Source: Rodentolepis nana
Taxonomy: Eukaryota; Platyhelminthes; Cestoda; Cyclophyllidea; Hymenolepididae
Length of the DNA: 20,934 nucleotides
NCBI GenBank assembly: GCA_900617975.1
Contig: UZAE01013592.1
Coordinates: forward strand, 1-20,934
Reading direction: 5' to 3'
Shown: piece by piece, positions 1 to 9,049 of the stretch
Position numbering within the stretch: the stretch's first letter is position 1
Layout of the letters: every line of letters starts with the position of its first letter
Made by a program: the position numbers and the translations under genes
The notes under the pieces: generated by a model
The model's database searches: none
What the model was told of the DNA's origin: nothing
The model's input: only the letters and a program-made list of their open reading frames with translations

Positions 1-1113
1 GCAATGATATCGCGAATATTATGATCAGATGTGCAAAGAAAATTATTCCCCGAGGCAAAACTAAAAACTATCGATTGATTTAGTCTAAACACCTTGAGGA
101 ACTGACAAGAAAGTAGGACGCCCTTCGTAACACTGCTGATCAGGCTGGAAGAACAGAAGACGTACAAGCCTGGAGACGACAAACAGCTGTCCTAAGGCAA
201 GCCATCTTACAAGCAAAACGGACTTCCTTCGACAAGTTCATCTCAAATATCAACTATCAAAGTGATAGTCAACGCACTTTCAAGTTCCTGGGTAACTTCC
301 AAAACAACAGAGAAAGACTCAAGAAAGAACCAATAGGTTTTAAAAACAAACTGCTTACCATCGACTCCGAAATAGCTAAGTACTTTGCAAGGTTCTATTC
401 CCACAAGCAAAAGAAAAACATTTTGTCAGGAAATCTTCAAGAGATTTAAAGATATAAGTAAGACAGTTTGGTGAAACTAAGGAAGACACAACAATACTAA
501 ATAATGTACTTACTGAACCATTCACACCTTGCGAATTTAATGCTGCTATAAAACAGCTCAAGTGCAAGAAGTCTGCTGGCGAAGACGGAATTCATCCGAA
601 ATTTCTAATTAAAATGGAACCAAAAGAGAAGGAAAAGATTCTGACGATTTTCAATAAAATCTGGGAGACCAGTCTCGTTCCTAACCAATGGAAAGTTGCC
701 ATAGTTATACAGTACTAAAGAACGGCAAAGACCCTCACAAGCGTGCTGGCTAAACTTATGGAAAGAATGGTTAACAGAAGACTGATCTGGTTCCTTGAGA
801 CTAACAATATTCTTAGGAGTGAACAAGCAGGTTTTAGGCCGCAAAGATCAACTAACCAACAAGTAGCCACTTTCTCCCAACACAACAAAGATGCCCTTGA
901 TGCACGAAATACCCTTACGGCTGTTTTCGTCAATTTCAAATCAGCATATGACTCAGAGTGGAAAGAGAAGCTAATTCTAAAATTTTCGAATATTGGTTAT
1001 AATGCACAACAGGTTAAACTGGATAAAAACATTCATTGGACAAAGATCATGTGAAGTCCGATATGTAAGCGCTCTGTCCAAATCCAATCTTTACAAACAG
1101 GCCTTCAACAGGG

Positions 1114-1175
1114 AGCTGTCACATGCTGCACTCTTTTCACTCCACAGGAAGCTGTCACAACCTGCACTCTTTTCA
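1114..1175 (+). repeat. Tandem duplication in LINE, 26-base core, period 36
   Basis: Units 1114-1139 and 1150-1175 both run from agctgtcac to cactcttttca. A single copy would restore the normal RT order, so the second unit is an added duplicate. Confidence 0.85.
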
Positions 1176-1191
1176 ATGTCCTCACAATGAC

Positions 1192-1269
1192 ATAGCCGAA
1201 TTGGTACAGACAGTCACGGGCATCAAGTGCAATAGCCAATTGGTACAGACAGTCACGGGCATCAAGTGC
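1192..1269 (+). repeat. Tandem duplication in LINE, 39-base unit, in frame
   Basis: Units 1192-1230 and 1231-1269 share an identical 30-base core (1201-1230 and 1240-1269). The unit encodes LVQTVTGIKC twice in the same frame, just before YADDL. Confidence 0.92.
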
Positions 1270-1299
1270 TTACTTTATGCAGATGATCTGTGCTGTGGT

Positions 1300-1470
1300 A
1301 TTCTGCCCCTAAGAATAACGCTCAGGAGAAAGTGCCCTAAATTGTGCACTTAAATTACTAGCAAACTTGATTCCGCCCCTAGGAAAAACGCTCAGAAGAG
1401 GACAGAAAGCCCCCAAACTAAGAAAAACGCTAAGGAGAGGACAGAAAGTGCTCTTAGGTGTGCACTCAAA
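1300..1470 (+). repeat. Three degenerate direct copies in LINE
   Basis: Copies start at about 1300, 1370 and 1410 and share the pattern cccctaRgaaaaacgct followed by gaggacagaaag. The first and last copies are also followed by related tgtgcact(t/c)aaa sequence. Spacing is about 70 and then 40 bases. Confidence 0.7.
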
Positions 1471-1482
1471 ATAAGAACTGGT

Positions 1483-1564
1483 GCGACAACAATGGAATGG
1501 TAATCAACACCGCAATACTGCATGCGACAACAATGGAATGGTAATCAACACCGCAAAACTGCAT
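1483..1564 (+). repeat. Perfectly abutting 41-base tandem duplication
   Basis: Units 1483-1523 and 1524-1564 differ at one base (caatactg against caaaactg). Confidence 0.95.
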
Positions 1565-1789
1565 TCCAAACATTTCCTTTCGCCCGTCACAGCATAAACC
1601 CGCTTCTTAGGTACAAGGATACTACCCTAGAAAGAACCAATGAGTTCACATTATCTCGGAATGACGTTTAACACAAAGCTAACGTGGAAAAGTCACATTG
1701 CTAAAATAGTAGAACGAATCTCCAATAGACTGGATGTACTGAGGCGTCTTGCTGGTTGCCTATGGGGCCTGTAGCGCTCAACTCTAGGA

Positions 1790-1902
1790 CCACTTAACAA
1801 GATGTTTATTTAGCCAATAATGTTGTATTGCTGTGAAATATTCAGCCGTTTCAACACCACTTACAAGATGTTTATTCAGCCAAAAATGTTTTATTGTTGT
1901 GA
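1790..1902 (+). repeat. Direct repeat pair in LINE, period about 67
   Basis: Units 1790-1835 and 1857-1902 share ccactta(a)caagatgttta and ttgtattgctgtga-like ends with several differences, so this pair looks older than its neighbours. The second unit matches the KMFIQPxMxYCCE region of the ORF. Confidence 0.8.
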
Positions 1903-1903
1903 G

Positions 1904-2013
1904 CCACTCATTACAGCCACAGAGGTGACTCTCGAACGACCGCCACTCATTACAGCCACAGAGGTGACTCTCAAACCACTCAAGAACTCATTACAGCCAC
2001 AGAGGTGACTCTC
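1904..2013 (+). repeat. Three-copy tandem repeat in LINE, periods 39 and 41
   Basis: Three copies of cattacagccacagaggtg with the following actctc start at about 1908, 1947 and 1988. The ORF peptide ITATEVTL is therefore present three times. Confidence 0.93.
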
Positions 2014-2133
2014 AAACCAATACGAGAAGGCACACAACCAAGCATTACGACTAATTACTAGAGGAATAAATCAACACCTATTGATGCAATGCTCCTAGTT
2101 ACAGGAAGTGCCAGGCTCCCTTATCAAAGAGGG

Positions 2134-2382
2134 CCTTGATCCTGTATGAGAAGCTACTGCACATTCCCATGTCCTTGATCCTGTATGAGAAACTACTGTG
2201 CATGAAAAGGCCTTGATCCTGTATGAGAAACTACTGCGCACTCATTGGACAATGTATGAGAATCTACTGCGCATTCCCATGGATAAGTTCTTCCAGCACC
2301 TATGAGAATAGACCAAGACATCTGAAAACGCAAGCTGCAAATACTGTACATTCCCATGGATAAGTTCTTCAGCACCCATGAG
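2134..2382 (+). repeat. Nested tandem repeats in LINE, 4-5 units
   Basis: ccttgatcctgtatgagaa begins at 2134, 2173 and 2211. A fourth partial unit (tgtatgagaatctactgcgc) begins at 2253. The following block cattcccatggataagttct occurs at about 2272 and 2349. Periods are 39, 38, 33 and 77. Confidence 0.9.
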
Positions 2383-2411
2383 TCAATCTGGTCTAATACT
2401 AAGTATAGAAC

Positions 2412-2485
2412 TGAAGAAAGAATTACAAATCGATGACAAACCAAAAAGTGAAGAAAGAATTACAAATCGATGACAAACAAAAAAG
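2412..2485 (+). repeat. 37-base tandem duplication in LINE
   Basis: Units 2412-2448 and 2449-2485 abut and differ at a single base near the end. Confidence 0.93.
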
Positions 2486-2490
2486 CCCCT

Positions 2491-2558
2491 CTCTACCCAT
2501 GAACCCATTATCAGACACTGATTTCTCTACCCATGAACCCATTATCAGACACTGATTT
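2491..2558 (+). repeat. 34-base perfect tandem duplication in LINE
   Basis: Units 2491-2524 and 2525-2558 are identical and abut exactly. It is the youngest-looking of the series. Confidence 0.96.
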
Positions 2559-2640
2559 AATGTGTTGCACCCAACTGCTTGACTTCTTCAGGAAATCAAA
2601 CACCCCGCCAGAGCAAATGCGTTCACTGACCCCATAAGAC

Positions 2641-3081
2641 ATTCAATGTCAACCATCCTGCAAATCAGTGGCTCCAAGTCTTCACTGATGGGTCATACAT
2701 GAAAAAACAATCAAACGTTGGTGCATGGACCGGCCGATGTCCTACCACGCAATGAAGGCCTTAATCAGGAGAGAATTCCATACCTCAAGTTGCAACGAAC
2801 TTAAAACTCAAACAAAAGAGAAACAGTGGACAGTGGCACTCTCCGACATAGCCGACTGGCCAAGAATCGAAGCCGTTGGTGAGTTTAGACTACTTACCAG
2901 ACACGATTACTTGGCAAAACACCTTCACAGATTGGGAGTGTACACTCAACCTCCATGCACCCTATGTAACCTACAGGAGGAAATGGAGAAGACCCTCCTG
3001 ATTCGGTGTCCAGCTCTAAAGAAAACGACGGAAAGAAAGAGATACTGGGAAGCAAGAATGAAGCTTTCGAACTGCTATTGA
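2641..3081 (+). pseudogene. LINE C-terminal part: RNase H core and Cys-His knuckle
   Basis: The peptide WLQVFTDGSYMKK (2669-2707) carries the DGS core of RNase H domains that follow RT in several LINE clades. A frame change leads into a 118-codon open frame (2725-3081) that ends in the C-terminal domain: GEFRLLTRHDYLAKHLHRLG, then CTLC, then IRCPAL. The pattern is C-X2-C-X9-[H]-X3-C, but the His position is Leu here (CTC, 2995-2997). The related minus-strand copy at 5169-5586 keeps His. The knuckle presumably binds nucleic acid (inference). Much of RNase H after DGS is deleted. Confidence 0.82.
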
Positions 3082-3214
3082 TTAACTGCTATAAATGTAC
3101 CCCCCCCCCACCCTTGAGGGAAGCTGAAGTCAAAGTTTAAGGGCTAATGATAAATATCATAAAGCCTGCCATTTGAAATAAATAAATGAATAAATGCTTC
3201 CTTTTACGAATAAA

Positions 3215-3790
3215 GAGACAACCTGATTCCATGTGAAGTCGGATTGCGTAGATCTTCCTTGACTTCCCTCCTACTCTGCTTCAACTTCATGTCGAACTGT
3301 TCAACTTACTATAACGATTTTCTTTTCCCACTTGATTAAAATTTTTATATAATTCCAGCCGATGAGTACATCATTTTTCAAGGCTGCAAAACATACCTTA
3401 TCCACAGTGAGTAAAGCTGAGTAATACATCACAAGGCGATAATACGAGGAAAATGCGAAATGAAGTTTTAGCATTAATCTGGGCCCGTCTCTCACGATAG
3501 TTATATCGGACTTTATAATTTCTATTCTCAATAAGTAAATCTGATCTCAATGTAAAGAGACAATACACTCGACATCACTACTTGTCCTTTCATACCACCT
3601 ATCCTCCCATTAGTGTGTGTGTGCGTGTGTGTGAAAGTACGTTTTCCATTGGAAAATAAGAAATAGCCTTAGAAGAATCCGCTAAATATGAAAAGAAACA
3701 CTCTTTTTGTTGAGAAATTAAATTAATAAATTGAAAAGAGTGTGTGACGTTGGGATTTACCTTGGATGGTTATGTTGTAAACATTTTTGA
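3215..3790 (+). repeat. Diverged direct repeat, copy A (partner 13205-13880)
   Basis: An 18-base identity (ccttatccacagtgagta) at 3397-3414 matches 13347-13364. Around it, acaacctga..cctgtgaa, tttatataat.., ttttccat..aaataagaa, gaagaatcc and a tttacc-rich end follow in the same order in both places. No coding frame is conserved. It starts just after the LINE tail. It may be an old dispersed repeat or a segmental duplication. A (GT)n-like stretch sits at 3613-3633. Confidence 0.65.
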
Positions 3791-4393
3791 AACGTCATTT
3801 GTTGTTACATGACCCATCGAAGGGATGCCTAATTTCTTTATTCTCTATCGGAGGCCTTATCAATCGTTCCTAGCCCAAGGGCAAATAGAGCATATGCTTT
3901 GAATCGCTATGTTTGTGGTTATGGGACTCTGCACACAAAATCAAGTCCGTAAAACATACCCTTTGTTTACACTAGCCATGCAGTGACTATCGATTAAATG
4001 CTGGCTGATTGGGCTCCACAATCACGGCGCACTTGTGCTTCCTAACGCAATCGGCAACAATTTTCATTGTTCCTCATAACTCAATTACCTGTGATTAAAG
4101 GTGGAAACAAATTTTGAGCCAACTTAATGTGGAAAATCTAAATATTTATCACCTTTATTGACCTCTTGCCTTCCAATAAATGCCAGACAGAGTAGGTGGA
4201 GGTGATTACCAGGAACCACTAAAACACGAAAATATCGCATTTGAGGCCACATGGAAGGCAAAACTGCACTGCCTGATGCCTGTCAATCACAGGAAGCCTT
4301 AGTAGACGCAGGTTTCGTGAGATCGCTTTGTCTCTCAAATGTCGTCAAATTGACCTGATTCAGGAATGGCCAGAAAATTAATATTATTATCAT
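3791..4393. other. Intergenic, nothing recognised
   Basis: I see no coding frame, RNA gene or clear repeat here. Confidence 0.6.
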
Positions 4394-4555
4394 TTCAGTT
4401 TTCAGTTATTTTGATATTTATCATAAGCCCTTCGTAAACTTCGGATTTCACAAGGGGCCTTAGGACAGTTAACATTATTTGACTTCTGGCCTCACTGTAT
4501 CTCTGGTTTTCTGCCGTTGTCTTTAGGGTTGGAGACTGAATCACGTTGATAGACT
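4394..4555 (-). mobile_element. Old LINE 3' fragment
   Basis: The + strand shows gatatttatcataagccctt (the reversed 3' terminus), then sequence matching the C-terminal coding end (gtatctctgg, ccgttgtctttagggttgga, gactgaatcac). This is the order seen at 5169-5586 but more diverged. It ends at gatagactt (about 4547-4555), the same nonamer that borders the head module in other copies. Confidence 0.72.
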
Positions 4556-5158
4556 TCCAAGTTTCAATTCAATTGATCTTATGAAATAAGCTTTATTAAA
4601 GTGTCTATATGGAATTAAGTCATTTTCGATTTCAAAAATTCTTACCTCATCTACTTTTAAGCTTTGATTTAACTTTAATTGAAGTCGACTTTCACAATTT
4701 TCACTTCTCATTTTAGGTGAGTCCTATAACCAGAATTTACATGCCATTCGCTCATAACATAAATGAAAAAAACAATTGGTTAAAATCTCTTTAAAGAAAC
4801 CACTTAAGTAATTGTAAATTTTCTCACCACAGTGGAAATCTACACAGCTATTTGATTTGTTTGATCGTACTGCAATTACGCCTAAGTCAATGGAATTGTT
4901 TGAATTGAAAGTAAACAAAGTTATGGGTGCATTTGTTTATGACTTTGGTCTAGGGTTGCATATCAATAACAACCAGAATGATTTGACCAATTGGAGAAAT
5001 GAAATAATAATAATCATCATCATCTGCGTCGTTTTAAATTGGAATCAATATTTAGTGTTTTTTTCAGAATGAAGGCGTCTCCATTCAGTTGAAGTATTTA
5101 ACTATAAGTTAATTCATCTCACACTCCCAGTTACGGAAGACGGAATGTTCTAATGGTA
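4556..5158. other. Intergenic, nothing recognised
   Basis: AT-rich sequence without a supported gene. The open frames here are short and show no family motif. Confidence 0.6.
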
Positions 5159-5168
5159 ATAATAAAAA

Positions 5169-5586
5169 AAATTTATTTATTTATTTCAAATGGCAGGCTT
5201 TATGATATTTATCATTAGCCCTTAAACTTTGACTTCAGCTTCCCTCAAGGGTGGGGGGGGGTACATTTATAGCAGTTAATTAATAGCAATTCATTAGCTG
5301 TCTTCTTGCTTCCCAGTATCTTTGGCTTTCCGTACTTGTCTTTAGGGCTGGACACCGAATCAGGTGGGTCTTATCCATTTCCTCCTGTAGGTTACATAGA
5401 GGGCATGTGGGTTGAGTGTATAATCCCAATCTGTGAAGGTGTTTTGCCAAGCAATCGTGTCCGCTGACGAGGGCGATTTTTCTTATAGCCTTTTTTAAAG
5501 CTAATCATGATAATTGATAGACTTACCTCCACATGGTGCACCCTGGACAACGTATTTTCTTACGGCAAAAAAGTCTATCACTCGGC
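5169..5586 (-). mobile_element. Internally deleted LINE derivative with head module
   Basis: Read on the minus strand, a roughly 70-base head region is followed by about 350 bases of the LINE 3' end: SGHDCLAKHLHRLG, the C-X2-C-X9-H-X3-C knuckle with its His intact, a 3' UTR with a C-run, and the AAATAAAT tail. It is flanked by the 10-base direct repeat ataataaaaa at 5159-5168 and 5587-5596, the mark of target-primed insertion, so both ends appear genuine and the missing middle is an internal deletion. The head lies inverted relative to the other copies. Confidence 0.86.
5516..5579 (+). repeat. Head module with 9-base inverted-repeat ends, flipped orientation
   Basis: gatagactt (5516-5524) and aagtctatc (5571-5579) are perfect inverted repeats enclosing cctccac..ggtgcaccctgg..caacgtatt. 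Related modules lie at 7288-7340, 16994-17057 and 18824-18882. Here the enclosed part reads in the opposite sense to the element around it. Confidence 0.85.
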
Positions 5587-5596
5587 ATAATAAAAA

Positions 5597-6465
5597 TATT
5601 AGAAAGAGAAAAAACTTCTTTTAATTTCAATATGACGACGATGCCCGAAGAGTTGAAAGTTGGTGAGAATGCAGGCGAGTTTGGGGGAAATCTGTGTTTA
5701 ATTAGGCCAGTGATCAGCTTAGTGGGATATCATTATAGCAATATCGATTGACTTGCTACTAAAGTAAATTACTGCAGAAAATCAATGGCACTTATTGAAG
5801 ATGACTCAGTCTAGTTCCTACTGAAGAGGACTTATGCAACCTGCAAACTCCGGGTGAACTTGAACTTATCATCTAGTGGGAAAGGCAGATATAAAGCAGA
5901 AATTTTGCATAAAAATAGACGGTCGATTTTGCAACGTCAATATTAACTCAATTTAGTGGTTCAACAGGGAAAGTAATTTAGAAAAAAACAGCAAAAAATT
6001 TGTAAGGAAATAATTTTTCATCGAAGGAGAAAAGTGTTTTGATAACAACGCATCTATTTGTTACATGGTGCATTTAGGAATATTATTCAGTTTATAGAAA
6101 GAATTCAAGTAGAAGGAGAAATTGGAAGAAGGTCATGTTGTTATAAGAGGGATAGGCCTCTTCATTAAAATGAGTTGAAGACCATGTTTTAAGGTGATTC
6201 GAGGACAAATATTCAAAATATCATTATGAAAATGTTAATTTCTTAGTGTTAGAGATAACTTTGACAGTAATAAGAGGAAATAAGAGGGAGTGACTGGTAA
6301 ATGGAAAACTTAATATAATAAAAGTTTCATCATGTCCGTCAGACGATAGTCTTTTCTGTAAGAAGTTGTCCTATAGGACGCTTGAACGGACTTCCGCATC
6401 AAAGTTCATTTCATTCTCTCAACTTCCCCTCAAGTGTGATGGAAGACTACTCAAGTTTCCCATGG
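5597..6465. other. Intergenic, nothing recognised
   Basis: AT-rich sequence without a supported gene or RNA. A short open frame at 5533-5751 overlaps the head module and has no family motif. Confidence 0.55.
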
Positions 6466-6710
6466 AGCAGATGAGAATATTTATTATTTCAAATGGCAGG
6501 ATTTATGGTATTTATCATTAGCCCCTTAGTTGACTTCATCTTCCCCCATGGGTGATGGAGACATATAGTAGTTAACTAATAGCAGTTCATTAGCTACCAT
6601 CTGACTTCCCAGTATCTCTGGACTTCCGTCGTTGTCTTTATTGCTGGACACCGAATCAGGTGGGTCTTCTTCATTTCATCTTGTAGGTCACATAGGGGAT
6701 ATTTTGGTAG

Positions 6711-6778
6711 AGTGCATACTCCTAATCTGGGAAGGTTTTTTGTCAGTGTATACTCCCAATCTTTGAAGGTGTTTTGCC
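6711..6778 (-). repeat. 34-base tandem duplication in the deleted LINE copy
   Basis: Units 6711-6744 and 6745-6778 both follow agtgYatactcc.aatct...gaaggt.ttttg, with several differences between them. Confidence 0.8.
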
Positions 6779-6796
6779 AGGCAATCCGTCCGGTAC

Positions 6797-6942
6797 GTAG
6801 TCTAAACTCAGCAACGGCTTCGATTCTTGGCCAAGTAGTCTAAACTCAGCAACGGCTTCGATTCTTGGTAACCGTGTCACGTACGTAGTCTAAACTCAGC
6901 AACGGCTTCGATTCTTGGCCAAAGTTAAACTCAGCAACGGCT
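6797..6942 (-). repeat. Four-copy tandem repeat in the deleted LINE copy
   Basis: taaactcagcaacggcttcg with flanks occurs at about 6802, 6840 and 6891, and a shorter copy (taaactcagcaacggct) at 6926. Periods are about 38, 50 and 35. The segment is the reverse complement of one present once at about 2858-2893 in the longer LINE. Confidence 0.94.
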
Positions 6943-7287
6943 GTTTCTCCTTTGTTCGAGCTTTAATTTCGTTGCACCTTGAAGTCTTGAATTCTCTCAT
7001 GATTAAGGTCTTCATTGTGTGGGAAGACATCGGCCCGTTTATGCCTTACCAAATTGTGGAATTGGAAGTAGTTGAGTTTGTCATCCGTAAGGTTTGTTTC
7101 CATGATTGAGAATATGACTATATCATAGGTATGTAGGATTCTCTAAATTTGGATCTTTTGCCCTGTGACATCCCTCCATCATTCCACTGAAGGATCTATA
7201 GAAGTTTTGATTCGCCCTGACAAGGACGATTTCTCTTATAGCTTCATTTCAAGCTGATCATAATAATTTGAAGTCAAATGTCGAGTA

Positions 7288-7340
7288 ATAGACTTTAAGT
7301 ATATGTTGTCCAGGGTGCACCACGTGGAGGTAAGTCTATC
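7288..7340 (-). repeat. Head module, usual orientation
   Basis: Inverted-repeat ends taatagactt and aagtctatc enclose the reverse complement of cctccacgtggtgcaccctgg. The 5' end of the element lies 11 bases further out, directly against the target-site duplication. Confidence 0.82.
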
Positions 7341-7361
7341 GCGCACCCCCTAGCAGATAAG

Positions 7362-7796
7362 GTTTGATATATGTCACCGCTTTCACTTCGCGATGAAGCA
7401 GTTGAGAATGCCACTTTCATAAGAGGAATTTGACCTCATCGGCTTAAAGCGGCCTTTCACTGTGCTGAGAGAAAAAAACACCGGCTTTCTACAGTACAGT
7501 TTCCCTCAGGCTTCCAACTTTTCAGGTTTTCAACTTTTAATTCTCTTTATATTTGGCACACGCAGAATTACTAAGGGTTAAGTGAAAACAACTTTTACTT
7601 CACTTTCTAAAATAACCAACCCAGTGAACACTTAGAAATTCTACATCTGTCAAATAAACCGAAGAGAACAAAAAACAAATCTGCAAATCTATTCAAGATT
7701 CAATACCATCAATCAATTAATATAAAATTAAAAAATAATTATACACTCAATATAAAGGGTGAGGAATAAGGACCGGGCAATCATGAAAATCAGTGT
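7362..7796. other. Intergenic 3' flank of the minus-strand AKR gene
   Basis: The 3' UTR of the AKR gene must lie in the upper part of this stretch. I found no clear canonical AATAAA for the minus strand close to the stop codon. Nothing else is recognised. Confidence 0.5.
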
Positions 7797-9001
7797 TTAG
7801 AATTCGTCGTGGAACGGATATTCAGGATGTTCGGACGTGCTGAAAGGTAGAAAAAAGGCTTCGCTGAACACATGATGCTAGAAATCTTTAAATTTATATT
7901 CGACCGAAAACTTACGCTTCCATTTTGAACAGGCGAATGTTCATACCAGAAGTGTTAAGCTCGTTCATCTCCTCATTAGTCAGCTCGAAACCCAAAACCT
8001 GCGATGAAAAGATTAGAAACGCCACTAAGAAACAAGAGAAAAAAGCAACAGCCAAATAAAAGGAGAAAACCTACATCAATGTTGGTCTGAATTCTCTCGG
8101 GAGTAACACTCTTGGCGATAACAATCAAATTTCTTTGCAGACCATGACGAATCAGAACTTGGGCAGGAGTAACTTTGTGCTTATTCGCGATCTCAACAAC
8201 AGCCTCCAGTTGAAACAGCGACTTAACGTTTTCCCTACAATAACACAAACCACGGTGATTTTCTAGAGCCTTTGAAAAAATTAAACGTAAACAAGATTTA
8301 CTCACTTGATGACACCAGGGGAGCCAAAAGGAGCATAAGCTTCAACCTGAATGCCTTTCGATTGACAGAATTCAATCAACTTGGTGTTAAGCCAGTGAAG
8401 ATTCACTTCAATCTGATTAACTGCTGGCACTATCGTTCCATGCTCGATGATACGTTCAATTTGGCGTTTATTGAAGTTTGACACGCCAACAGACTTCGCC
8501 AGTCCAGCTGAAACCAACTTTTCCATTGCTTTCCAGGTGTCTTCAAGTTTGCGATTTTCCAAAATAAATGTCTTTGGGTCATTAGAATCAAAAGTAGCTC
8601 CCTCTGCGACTCGAAGTGGAACAGGAAAGTGAATAAGGTAGAGATCCAGATACTCAAGACCAAGGTCTTTCAATGTTTCTTCACATGATCTTTTAACGTC
8701 TTTAGGGTCATGTCGATCACAAAAGAGTTTCGAAGTGATAAAAATGTCTTCGCGTTTAAGATTGTACTCTTTCATGGATTCTGCAATGGCCTGACCTACT
8801 TCTTTTTCGTTGCCGTATATCATTGCGCAGTCAATATGACGGTAACCTGAGGCAAAAGCGGCTTTCACGGCATTAACCACATCAACTTTCGGAGCCTTTT
8901 TAATAAGTAAATTTGCATATGGAGCTTACATCAAGTGTTCCGAAGGAAAGTTGAGGAATTTCATGGCCACTATTAAGTTTAAGAGCTGGGCGTACAGGCA
9001 T
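7797..9001 (-). CDS. Aldo-keto reductase, AKR1-type, five exons, intact
   Basis: Probable cytosolic NADPH-dependent carbonyl reductase of the (beta/alpha)8 aldo-keto reductase family; substrate unknown. Exons: 8930-9001, 8306-8895, 8075-8234, 7916-7998, 7797-7839 (72, 590, 160, 83, 43 bases), joining to 315 residues, the normal AKR1 length. Introns are 34, 71, 76 and 76 bases, all GT-AG. The start MPVRPALKLNSG is chosen because an in-frame TAA lies directly upstream. The catalytic tetrad is present: Asp46 (RHIDCA), Tyr51 (MIYGNE), Lys80 (TSKL) and His113 (LIHFP). VGVSNF lies at 160-165, the coenzyme motif KSVTPERIQTN at 262-272, and the C-terminus is HPEYPFHDEF. Odd point: His113 is followed by Phe where many AKR1 enzymes have Trp (LIHWP), which lines the active site and may alter substrate choice. 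The paralogue lies at 14681-15806 on the other strand. Confidence 0.93.
8896..8929 (-). other. 34-base intron of the AKR gene
   Basis: It starts gtaagctcc and ends ttaaaaag between FGTLD and APKVD, phase 0. The second AKR locus has an intron of exactly the same length and position (14753-14786). Reading through it would break the AKR alignment, so it must be spliced. Confidence 0.9.
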
Positions 9002-9049
9002 TTAGAGCGGAATATCGGCAAACGTAATAGCACGAGTGGGTTGGTTAAG

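Larger units (their letters stand above)
510..1290 (+). pseudogene. Reverse transcriptase domain of the LINE, broken
   Basis: This domain copied element RNA into DNA at the target. Visible blocks are KSAGEDGIHPKFL (about 567-605), VLAKLMERMVNRRL (about 742-783), EQAGFRPQRSTNQQ (about 822-864), VNFKSAYD (929-952), QGAVTSCTLF with a duplication (about 1105-1175) and YADDL (1276-1290). In block A the usual catalytic Asp (DFKSAYD) is Asn, codon AAT at 932-934. The YADD aspartates are intact. Stops and frame changes separate the blocks, so no full RT can be made. A 13-codon in-frame tandem duplication lies just before YADDL. Confidence 0.88.
1..3198 (+). mobile_element. Decayed non-LTR retrotransposon (LINE) copy, 5' end outside window
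   Basis: Remnants of one long ORF are read in shifting frames with many stops. In order: a linker typical of the endonuclease-RT junction (about 10-400), the reverse transcriptase (about 510-1290), a post-RT region (about 1615-2110), an RNase H core (FTDGS at 2681-2695), a C-terminal Cys-His knuckle (2956-3009), a 3' UTR with a 10-C run, and a tail of AAATAAAT units (about 3172-3198). The endonuclease domain would lie upstream of base 1. About 30 bases of the RT appear missing near 718-735, between NGKD and LTSVLAKLME. Order and motifs fit the LINE clades that carry RNase H (Jockey, I or R1-like); the exact clade is not resolved. The copy is certainly inactive. Confidence 0.9.
6476..7351 (-). 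mobile_element. Longer internally deleted LINE derivative with head module
   Basis: Minus-strand order: start ggggtgcgcgatagactt, head module (7288-7340), a leader shared with 5169-5586 (ctataagagaaatcg), then LINE coding remnants that match 2720-3081 (GPMS..MK.LI.REF, TKEKQ), a multiplied segment, the knuckle region, 3' UTR and AAATAAAT-like tail. The flanks agcagatgag (6466-6475) and agcagataag (7352-7361) match at 9 of 10 bases and are a likely target-site duplication. The frame is broken throughout. Confidence 0.87.

Noticed and set aside
1..3198. CRISPR-like array because of regular short repeats
   Set aside because: Units differ from block to block, abut without unique spacers, and are pieces of the LINE coding sequence in a eukaryote.
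8272..8663. Several plus- and minus-strand ORFs overlapping the AKR exon 2
   Set aside because: They are other-frame shadows of the spliced AKR gene.
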